Below, piece by piece: positions 8,085 through 14,821 of a stretch of DNA of 64,000 bases (position 1 is its first letter; each line of letters starts with the position of its first letter). Under the pieces are notes generated by a model, which saw only the letters and a list, made by a program, of their open reading frames with translations, was not told the DNA's origin and did no database searches. The stretch is from Thermococcus guaymasensis DSM 11113 (lineage in GTDB: Archaea; Methanobacteriota_B; Thermococci; Thermococcales; Thermococcaceae): NCBI RefSeq assembly GCF_000816105.1, contig NZ_CP007140.1, positions 62,001-126,000 of the forward strand, given 5' to 3'. The position numbers and the translations under genes were made by a program.

Positions 8085-9086
8085 CTCCTCAGACTCCTCC
8101 TTCCCAAGAAGCATTTTGAGGGCATGGGCCAGCTTCTCGTTCTTCTCACGTAGGGCAGAATTCTCGTTCTCCAGCTCTTCAAGGCGCTCCTGGAGACGCT
8201 TAAGCTCGCTGATCAGCGGTGAAACTTTGGATTTCGGTACGTACTCTTCCTTCATCCGCCTGACTGCTTCTACGGCCTCTTCGAGTGAACCCGCGCCGGT
8301 CAGTCTCAGGAGCTCTTTTTCGGCCTTTGAAAGCTTCTCAGCTCTCTGTTCATATTCCTGAAGCCGTTTTTGGAGTTCGTCGATCCTTTTGTATAACCCG
8401 TTGTAATTGGAGATCTTCTTCTTAAGGTCTGCAACCTCACGTTCTCTTTTCTGAAGCAATCCACGGAGCCTCTCGACCTGGTGTCTGAGCTCGTAGTTCT
8501 CAAGGATTAGTTTTTCGTGCCTCTCCTGCAGGTCTCTGAGGAACTTTGCCAGATCGTCGCTGGAGCCCAGGGCTGAACTCTGGAGTTCTTTGATGCGCTC
8601 GTTTACGAGCTCCTCAACTTTCTCTTCAATGAGGCGCATATAGCTCTTCTCAAACCGGGCGAGGATTTCAGCCTGATTCATCTCTAGTTTTTCCTCAAGC
8701 TCGTTTATCCGGGGAAGAATGTTGCCGATGCCCTCAACAAGGAGGACTTTTCTCTGGACTTCCCTCAGATCCTTTTCAAGGGAGTTTATACGCTTTTCTA
8801 GGGTAGAGTTGCGTTCTCTCATTTCTGTCCTCGTGTCTTCGAGCTTCTGATTAATTGTCTCCAGTCTCTCGCCCAAGATGCCGCGTTCAATATGGAACTC
8901 CTTGATAAAAGATGCCAGGGCCTGGAGAGAGAATAGAGAATAATCGCCTAGCTTCTCCGCCTCCGGGACGATGGCTTTCACGCCCTCCCAGTCCCTCAAG
9001 GTCTTAAGCTCCGACAGTATCTCTGGGTGCCTCTCCCGGAGGTAGTCCCATGTAACTCCCTGCTTTCTCTTGTCAAACATGCCCAT
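8079..9086 (-). CDS. Long coiled-coil protein of unknown function
   Basis: The 335-residue product starts with a short globular region (MGMFDKRKQGVTWDYLRERH). It is then almost entirely heptad-rich coiled coil, for example LEKRINSLEKDLREVQRK and KRLQERLEELENENSALREK. No membrane segment, enzyme motif or recognised domain is seen. The start was placed at 9086 (alternative 9080). A TATA box AGCTATATAAG lies near 9111-9121, and an upstream ATG at 9107 would lie before the expected transcription start. This makes the mRNA nearly leaderless. The gene stands between the cyclase gene and the 5S rRNA gene. A structural or scaffolding role is only a guess. Confidence 0.65.
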   Translation of the reverse strand: MGMFDKRKQGVTWDYLRERHPEILSELKTLRDWEGVKAIVPEAEKLGDYSLFSLQALASFIKEFHIERGILGERLETINQKLEDTRTEMRERNSTLEKRINSLEKDLREVQRKVLLVEGIGNILPRINELEEKLEMNQAEILARFEKSYMRLIEEKVEELVNERIKELQSSALGSSDDLAKFLRDLQERHEKLILENYELRHQVERLRGLLQKREREVADLKKKISNYNGLYKRIDELQKRLQEYEQRAEKLSKAEKELLRLTGAGSLEEAVEAVRRMKEEYVPKSKVSPLISELKRLQERLEELENENSALREKNEKLAHALKMLLGKEESEES

Positions 9087-9206
9087 CGAATATTTCAACG
9101 AATCCAAAACTTATATAGCTTTTGTGTAGGCGGTTCCTAAGGAATAGAGTAAAGGTGAAGACAATCCGTCAATTCAGAACAGGGGTTTGAAACTGAAGAA
9201 GTTTAG

Positions 9207-9331
9207 TGGCCGGCGGCGTTCCCGGTTTCCCGCCCCCTCTCGGAGGGCAGTACACCCGGGAACGCTGGCGGGCTTAACTTCCGGGGTCGAAACGAGACCG
9301 GGTGTAACCCCGCCGCCATGGCCGCCGTGCC
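9207..9331 (-). rRNA. rrf: 5S ribosomal RNA
   Basis: Read on the minus strand, this stretch has the archaeal 5S pattern. The 5' arm reads GGCACGGCGGCCA, loop A/helix III CACCCGGTCTCGTTTCGA, then CCGGAAGTTAAGCCCGCCAG, helix IV/V CTGCCCTCCGAGAGGGGGCG, and the 3' arm GAACGCCGCCGGCC. It stands apart from 16S and 23S genes, as is usual in Thermococcales. A TATA box GTTTATAAAG at about 9352-9361 gives a predicted start near 9330. End positions are uncertain by a few bases. It is transcribed divergently from the OB/winged-helix gene at 9413. Confidence 0.93.
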
Positions 9332-9344
9332 GATTCATACCTGT

Positions 9345-9412
9345 CGTACCGGCTTTATAAACTTTACGGTTCGGCAAAGGTTTATCAGGTCAAATCCCCA
9401 TGATAACCTGCT
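9345..9412. promoter_or_regulatory. Divergent promoter region for 5S rRNA and the gene at 9413
   Basis: On the minus strand TTTATAA (about 9353-9359) serves the 5S gene. On the plus strand GGTTTATCAGG (about 9377-9387) lies about 30 bases before ATG 9413, consistent with a leaderless mRNA for the OB/winged-helix gene. The two cores are within 30 bases, so the promoters share upstream DNA. Confidence 0.5.
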
Positions 9413-10939
9413 ATGGAAGATCCGTACCTTGAGCTGATAAGGATCTCCCGGCCCATTGGTGAGCCCCTAACGCCGGAGAGGAGGGCAAAGGACTTTATAA
9501 CAGAGCTACAGCGGAGGCACAACGGAGAAGAAGTAACCATCAGGGGTTTTCTGATACTCAGGAAGCCTCCAAACGCTCCCAGGGATGCGGCCTACTACCT
9601 GCTATTGGCCCTCAGCCCGAGCGACCTCAAAAACCTCCCCTCCAGTGCTCCACGGCCATACGTAGTTGTGAGAATAGGGCCCGAGACCAGAATAAGCGAA
9701 AAGCTGCTCTCCGGGTCGTACGTTGAGGTCAGGGGCATACTTGATTCATATCCCCTGGGCAACCTCCGAATGCTCAGGGCCCTCTCGCTCAGGAGTGCCG
9801 AGTACTCCGACTACTGGAAGGAATACCGTAATTTGGCCCTCAGCCCCTCCGAGGTTCAGGAGCTCATCGAAGGCTCGATATATACCAACCGGGAGTTCCA
9901 GCTGGGCCTTATCTACGCTCTCTATGGGTCACCCCCCGTACTCGAGTCTCCAAGGGGATGGAGTGAAGGGTATGAACTTTCCATCCTCGGACAGAGAGGC
10001 AGAGAAAGCTCTCTCCTAGCCCTCTGGAAGATACTCAAGTTCCTCTACACCAACCTGCCGGAGGAGCTGAGGTTCAGGAAGGGACAGAAAAGTACCTTTG
10101 AGGACGAGTTCCTCGATATTGATTTCAAGATTTTTGACCCGAACAGAACCCGTGTAAGATATTACACCCCAAGAACCCCTAAAAGGATCAGCAAAGCCGC
10201 CGAAAGGATGATCACGGCAAAAAAGATAATAGGAATGCTAGCACTTCCAAAAAAGGCAGACCCAACAGATAACCTGAGCAGCAGAGCTGAGACCCCATTT
10301 GTTTTCATTCCCGAGGAGGACGAACGCCCGTATCTGGACAACGAATCCCTGTTAAAGAGGTACCTTCCCAACCTCATCGTCACGGTCTTCCTAGAACGGG
10401 AGAAGGTGACCGCCCTCTCGACCTCTCATGGACTTGGAAAAACATTCCAGAGGCAGTTCGAAGACTGGCTGATGGAGAAAAGGAACGAATACGGATGGAC
10501 CTTTGACGTGCTCACGATCCCAGGAAGTGTTTTTGACGTCGGAACGCGCTACGAGCTGAGCCTTAGACTCCTAGGCTCGATGGCCCGGCTCGAAGGGGAA
10601 CTTAGAAAAAGCCACATTAGGAACGTGAAAGCCCTCAACGACGAAATACTGAATGACTGGATGACTGTCCTTTCCGCCCTCCCCCAGAGCGAACTTCAGC
10701 GTCTGATAAAACTCTATAAGGGGTACGTACCGAAAGACCGCAAGATGGCAAAAGCACTCCAGCTTTTCAGGGACATAGCTTCCACGACCTTTACCGGAGA
10801 GGTCACTAGGGAGGCGTTCAAGAGAGAGCTCCTCCGGGCCGGATTCTCAGAGGGCTCCGCTGAGCAGGTTATTGAGACGCTCGTTAGAGAGGGTTACATC
10901 TACGAGCCTTCAGCTGGGGCGCTAAAGCTAGTTCGGTGA
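9413..10939 (+). CDS. OB-fold and MCM-type winged-helix protein without ATPase motifs (unknown function)
   Basis: The 508-residue protein is not a family I can name. Residues 38-130 read like an OB-fold beta barrel (EEVTIRGFLILRKPPNAP, then PYVVVRIGPETRI and GSYVEVRGILDSYP). The last 65 residues (VTREAFKRELLRAGFSEGSA, then EQVIETLVREGYIYEPSAG and ALKLVR) resemble the C-terminal winged helix of archaeal MCM helicase. Between them lie a helical region and an alpha/beta region with no Walker A, Walker B or arginine finger. A DNA-binding, replication-related role is therefore an inference from both ends. Translation is probably leaderless from ATG 9413. The rnp4 start lies 5 bases after its stop, so the two are likely co-transcribed. 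Confidence 0.7.
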   Translation: MEDPYLELIRISRPIGEPLTPERRAKDFITELQRRHNGEEVTIRGFLILRKPPNAPRDAAYYLLLALSPSDLKNLPSSAPRPYVVVRIGPETRISEKLLSGSYVEVRGILDSYPLGNLRMLRALSLRSAEYSDYWKEYRNLALSPSEVQELIEGSIYTNREFQLGLIYALYGSPPVLESPRGWSEGYELSILGQRGRESSLLALWKILKFLYTNLPEELRFRKGQKSTFEDEFLDIDFKIFDPNRTRVRYYTPRTPKRISKAAERMITAKKIIGMLALPKKADPTDNLSSRAETPFVFIPEEDERPYLDNESLLKRYLPNLIVTVFLEREKVTALSTSHGLGKTFQRQFEDWLMEKRNEYGWTFDVLTIPGSVFDVGTRYELSLRLLGSMARLEGELRKSHIRNVKALNDEILNDWMTVLSALPQSELQRLIKLYKGYVPKDRKMAKALQLFRDIASTTFTGEVTREAFKRELLRAGFSEGSAEQVIETLVREGYIYEPSAGALKLVR

Positions 10940-10944
10940 TCGGG

Positions 10945-11328
10945 ATGGGAAGGAAATGGATACTCCGCGGAAAAGAACAACGGGAAAAGAAAAGGATTGC
11001 CAGAGAAAGGGTGGAGACGCTGTTCACGATGGCTGAGAGAGTCTTTCCATACAGCAGAGAACTGGCCAACAGGTACGTTGAGATAGCACTCGCGGTTCAG
11101 CAGAAAGCAAAGATAAGGCTCCCAAAAAAATGGAAGAGGCGCTACTGCAAGAAATGCCACTCATTCCTCGTCCCCGGCGTCAACGCACGGGTGAGGCTGA
11201 GAAGCAAACCGTATCCCCATGTTGTCATCAAGTGTCTTGAATGCGGCCACATAATGAGGTACCCCTACCTACGGGAGAAAAAGGCAAGACGGGCGAAAAC
11301 ACAGGATCAGGGCGGTGTAGAAGCCTGA
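10945..11328 (+). CDS. rnp4: Ribonuclease P protein component 4 (Rpp21 homologue)
   Basis: The 127-residue basic protein is the archaeal Rpp21, which pairs with Rpp29 on the specificity domain of RNase P RNA and helps remove tRNA 5' leaders. The zinc site is visible as YCKKCHSFLVPG near residue 71 and KCLECGHIMRYPY near residue 97, preceded by the RNA-binding basic segment LPKKWKRR. ATG 10945 follows GGTGATCGGG; an in-frame GTG nine bases earlier is the only alternative. The 3' end overlaps the convergent HEAT-repeat gene by 22 bases. Confidence 0.93.
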   Translation: MGRKWILRGKEQREKKRIARERVETLFTMAERVFPYSRELANRYVEIALAVQQKAKIRLPKKWKRRYCKKCHSFLVPGVNARVRLRSKPYPHVVIKCLECGHIMRYPYLREKKARRAKTQDQGGVEA

Positions 11329-12089
11329 TCGGCCGCCTCGCCTCCTTCCTCCGACTCCGCGAGCGCTATTTTTGTAAGCCCCTCCCTGACCTTCTCCATG
11401 ACTATCTCACTCCTGTCGTCGAGTTCCTGAAGCTTGGCCTTTATGATCTTTCTGAACTTGGGGTTCTTGAGGGCCAGCCCCGTCAGCGTCTCAACAACAC
11501 TTACCCGGACTATCTCGTTCCTATCGTAGAGCAAAGAAAGAAGCCTTGGCAGAAAAGGGGTAACGTAGCGGGTGTGGTTGTCAGCGAGTGCCGAAATAAA
11601 GTTAAGGGCCACGAGGCGGTCCATTTCATCCGGGGACGTTAACATCGATGCGATTTCACGGACGATGTTGCCGAGAAGCCTTGGGTTGTTCCTCATGATC
11701 TCCTCGATTATGTAGGCCATATTTATCCGGATTTTTGGATCGCCAATGCGGTAGTTGGCCAGAATCACTGGAACCATGCCCTGAATGAGCTCTGGCTTGA
11801 TTTTGGAGATGAGGCCAATCGTCCTCGCGATCTCCAGTGTCAGAGGAACCGCTTCGCTTTTCCGCACCATTACGAGCAGCTTCCTGACTAGGGGGTCAAT
11901 TAGCTCCTCGTATTCTTCGATGACGTTCATTATGACGATCAGTGCGTTTTTTTGGACTATCCAGAGGTCATCATCCAGGTACTTAATAACTTCATCAAGT
12001 ATCTCCCTGTCATAGGAGGCGCGGACTATGAGCTCGTCAAGCCCCTTGCCGGTTGCAAGCACCTCCCTAACGTCCAGCTCTTCCTCCAT
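11307..12089 (-). CDS. HEAT-repeat protein at the end of the taxis operon
   Basis: The 260-residue all-helical protein consists of HEAT/ARM-like repeats, for example DLWIVQKNALIVIMNVIEEY, then KIRINMAYIIEEIMRNNPRL and NEIVRVSVVETLTGLALKNP. Such repeats serve protein-protein contacts. It is the last gene of a minus-strand run beginning with cheY, and its start (ATG 12089) overlaps the end of the beta-propeller gene by 23 bases. In Halobacterium salinarum a HEAT-repeat protein and CheF-type proteins link the Che system to the archaellum. A similar adaptor role is a reasonable inference from family and location, not shown by sequence alone. Confidence 0.75.
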   Translation of the reverse strand: MEEELDVREVLATGKGLDELIVRASYDREILDEVIKYLDDDLWIVQKNALIVIMNVIEEYEELIDPLVRKLLVMVRKSEAVPLTLEIARTIGLISKIKPELIQGMVPVILANYRIGDPKIRINMAYIIEEIMRNNPRLLGNIVREIASMLTSPDEMDRLVALNFISALADNHTRYVTPFLPRLLSLLYDRNEIVRVSVVETLTGLALKNPKFRKIIKAKLQELDDRSEIVMEKVREGLTKIALAESEEGGEAADQASTPP

Positions 12090-13365
12090 TGAGACCACCC
12101 CTCACCGCAGCGGCCGCCAGCAGGGTCAGGAAAACGAGGAACGCCGGCCCGCAGATCCCGCTTGATTCTCCTATCTTCGACAGATCCAGGACGTAGAAGT
12201 ACGAGCTTCCCGTTCCCGCGGCCACCAGGCTACCCTGGACGGCAAGGCTTCTGACGTAACCCATTCCCCGATCTTCCCATAGTACCTTTCCGTCGCTGGG
12301 ATCGAGGACGTAGAGCCCGCCCTCACTGTAAACCTTCGTCACGTTGCCCTCTTTCCGGCTCTCAAACTTTCCGGTGCCCACGACCAGTTTTCCACTTCCG
12401 TAGGCGAGTGGCTTGGCCCTGTACGGAAAGTCCCTGGTCCAGAGAAGTTTTTTATCGTTCAGGTCATATGCGGCAACTTTTCCCTTTTCCCCATCAAAGC
12501 CCGAGACGTAAAGGGTGTCATTAACGACAAGGAGATCCTCGACGAAGAACGTGCTCTCATTCCAGAGCACTCTACCATCCTTGTCCACCATGAGGATGTA
12601 GCCCTTCGTGTTGTTGAACCCAGTCCCGGCTATGGCGTTGCCCTTCCACAGCTCAAGATCCCTGACCCACCAGCCAGTGCTGACGTTCCAGAGCAGCTCG
12701 CCATCGTAGGAAACGCCGTAGATGGCACCGAACTGGTACTTAGCGGAGTAACCGGAGGGGAAACCTGAACCAACGTAGATTATATCCCCAAGCCTCACCC
12801 GCCCGGGCATCGTGGGAAGCCTAAGCTTCCACCCGTCTTCAATTGACAGGCTTCCGTTTTCAAGGAGTTTGGCTTTAAAGACCTCGCCGGAGCTGCTGAA
12901 CGTACCGTTGGAGTACCATACGTCCCCATCTATCCCATAGACGTAACCGTTTCTCATTGCGAAGTCATAGAGCTTGTTAAGAGTCGGGAAGTTCGCCCTT
13001 ACATGGCCCTCCTTATCGAAGAACACGAATCCCCCCAACCCCCCCGCGAGGATACCGTTATCAAGGGGCTGGATTTTAACCACGTAGCCGGAATCGTTCA
13101 CCCAGAGTCTGCTTCCGTTGGTGGAGTAAGCGGCCATGACGCCGAGATAATAGATCGAGAGGAGTTCATCCCCCACCACCATTCTATAATCACAGGAGGC
13201 GTAGACAGTACCGTTTGAAATTGCAACTGCCTCTATGCTCTTCTGGTACTGAATGTCCTCCCCAACTGAACCCTTAAAGAGGATTGGGCCTTCCCCCGCG
13301 AGAACGGACCCGAATGACATGCTTACCACGATGATCAAAGCTAGAGCAATCGCCTGCCATCTCAT
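12067..13365 (-). CDS. Secreted PQQ-type beta-propeller protein with CGP-CTERM signal
   Basis: The 432-residue protein has an N-terminal signal peptide (MRWQAIALALIIVVSMSFGS, cleavage likely near SVLAG) and a series of WD/PQQ-like blades (GQLLWNVSTGWW-type repeats such as DGELLWNVSTGWW, KDGRVLWNESTFF, DGKVLWEDRGMGY). The C-terminus has CGPAFLVFLTLLAAAAVRGG, the Thermococcales CGP-CTERM sorting signal with its cysteine, hydrophobic stretch and basic tail. It is therefore exported and probably lipid-anchored at the outer face. It sits between cheF and the HEAT-repeat gene with overlapping ends, so it is co-expressed with taxis genes, which is unusual for a surface protein. A sensory role is speculative. 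Confidence 0.8.
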   Translation of the reverse strand: MRWQAIALALIIVVSMSFGSVLAGEGPILFKGSVGEDIQYQKSIEAVAISNGTVYASCDYRMVVGDELLSIYYLGVMAAYSTNGSRLWVNDSGYVVKIQPLDNGILAGGLGGFVFFDKEGHVRANFPTLNKLYDFAMRNGYVYGIDGDVWYSNGTFSSSGEVFKAKLLENGSLSIEDGWKLRLPTMPGRVRLGDIIYVGSGFPSGYSAKYQFGAIYGVSYDGELLWNVSTGWWVRDLELWKGNAIAGTGFNNTKGYILMVDKDGRVLWNESTFFVEDLLVVNDTLYVSGFDGEKGKVAAYDLNDKKLLWTRDFPYRAKPLAYGSGKLVVGTGKFESRKEGNVTKVYSEGGLYVLDPSDGKVLWEDRGMGYVRSLAVQGSLVAAGTGSSYFYVLDLSKIGESSGICGPAFLVFLTLLAAAAVRGGLNGGRAGR

Positions 13366-14228
13366 TCTTCATCACCCTCCCATTTAATTTTCTTCGCCAG
13401 TGGAGTGGGTTCCACTATCTTCCTTATGCCCCTGATCCTTAGGAGCCCTTTCCTTATCAAGCTGTCGTAGGTTTTTTCAACCGTTACGACGTCCAGTCTC
13501 AGCACACCAGGGACATCAAGGGGATCAACTCCTGCTATGAGGGCACCGAGGACCTCCCGCTCAACCGGTTCGAGCTCTGGAACCCGGAGTTCTCTTTCAA
13601 GCTGGGGAAACTCCCTTGAAAGCTCAACGAGGTAACCCCAGCTCGCTTGAGAAAACCGCTGGAGGTAACGGAGGACAAAAAGCCTGATCCTCCGATCCCG
13701 GATCTTAACCTCAAACCGCCTTACACCGCTCGGCAGGTAGAATTCAAGCCTCCAAACGGCATCTTCACCAGGTTTTGCTTCGGTAACTGACGAGAAGCTT
13801 AGCACAGGCTCTCCCTCTTCTCCAACTATCAGAAGCTTCCCCGGTCCTATTACTTTCAGGTGTGCGGTTTTCCAGGGCTCTCTCGCCTCCCTTAGGAGAA
13901 CGGGAACCCCGTTCAGGAGCTCAAAGAAGATCCTGTGGATGAAGGCCTCGAACTTTTCCCTGTCGTAGATCAGCGGGTTATCCCCAATGCTCAGGATAAG
14001 GATTCGATCTCTGGAGAAGCGCATTGTGAAGTTTGGTCCGTCCCACTGAAGTGGGGGAAGGAAACCTAAATCCTCCAAGGCTGCAAAGGAGAAAAAGTCT
14101 TCACCTGCCTTTTCGTCCAAAAACTTCACCGAGAGACCATCATGGCTGAGGACCAAAAGAGCTTCCCGGTCTCGGAGTTCGTTACCCCCCACAACCTCCG
14201 CAATCCGGGCTCTTAACTCAGCGAACAT
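13362..14228 (-). CDS. cheF: Taxis protein CheF, archaellum adaptor
   Basis: The 288-residue protein matches the archaeal CheF family (DUF439), which connects phosphorylated CheY and CheC/CheD to the archaellum motor. An N-terminal domain begins MFAELRARIAEVVGGNELRD. A C-terminal winged helix lies at about residues 215-288 (PVEREVLGALIAGVDPLDVP followed by KTYDSLIRKGLLRIRGI). ATG 14228 was selected because GGAGGAGGAG precedes it; a longer frame to 14291 lacks such support. Both ends overlap neighbours (4 bases with the propeller gene, 11 with cheC). This is the expected archaea-specific link between che and fla genes. Confidence 0.85.
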   Translation of the reverse strand: MFAELRARIAEVVGGNELRDREALLVLSHDGLSVKFLDEKAGEDFFSFAALEDLGFLPPLQWDGPNFTMRFSRDRILILSIGDNPLIYDREKFEAFIHRIFFELLNGVPVLLREAREPWKTAHLKVIGPGKLLIVGEEGEPVLSFSSVTEAKPGEDAVWRLEFYLPSGVRRFEVKIRDRRIRLFVLRYLQRFSQASWGYLVELSREFPQLERELRVPELEPVEREVLGALIAGVDPLDVPGVLRLDVVTVEKTYDSLIRKGLLRIRGIRKIVEPTPLAKKIKWEGDEE

Positions 14229-14817
14229 ATTCTCTCCTCCTCCTGAAGTGACTGTTTTTGTTAGAGAGCCTCCTTCTGATTGACGGGTCACCCTCGATCT
14301 TCTTGATGAAGTCGAGCGAGGGGATTATGTAAACCTTCATCTTGCCCTCCATGCCCCCATCTACAACGCCAACGAACACCGGCACCCCCATTCCACCATC
14401 CAGATGGGAAAGGATGCGCTCAAGCTGCGTCACGGTCTTTATGGAGAAGGGGGGACTTGGAAGGAGATCCTCACCCAGAAAGTTGGATAGCCAGCTAGCA
14501 AACTGTCCCGCGATAACGTTCCCCATCTCCCGGAGAAGGGAGTCTACAAACTCCTCGATGTTGTATGCCTCAAGGGTTTCTATTTTATTCAACTTAAGAA
14601 GACGAGCAATGACACTGGAGGAATCCTCAAAGTCGAAAGCTATTATGAGTTCCGGGCAGTCACCAATGGCAAAACCAACAAGGTGGAAGCCTTCAAGGAG
14701 TCCCTGGATAATGAGGTCTGAAGGGGAGACAACACTAAATTCAGAGAGTTTTATCTTGCCGGTTGGATCTACCCTCATAAGGGACTCTTCAAGGGACATT
14801 TTTATCAGTTTTCTCAC
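14218..14817 (-). CDS. cheC: CheC-like chemotaxis phosphatase
   Basis: This 199-residue protein belongs to the CheC/CheX/FliY group that removes phosphate from CheY-P. The active-site pattern D/S-x3-E-x2-N appears as DSLLREMGNVIAGQ near residue 90, followed about 20 residues later by the conserved proline (LLPSPP). Only one such motif is clear, where classical CheC has two. GTG at 14817 was chosen because GGAGG lies nine bases upstream inside the end of cheA; a GTG at 14835 is the alternative. It is immediately downstream of cheA and overlaps cheF by 11 bases. Confidence 0.8.
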   Translation of the reverse strand: MRKLIKMSLEESLMRVDPTGKIKLSEFSVVSPSDLIIQGLLEGFHLVGFAIGDCPELIIAFDFEDSSSVIARLLKLNKIETLEAYNIEEFVDSLLREMGNVIAGQFASWLSNFLGEDLLPSPPFSIKTVTQLERILSHLDGGMGVPVFVGVVDGGMEGKMKVYIIPSLDFIKKIEGDPSIRRRLSNKNSHFRRRREYVR

Positions 14818-14821
14818 GAGG

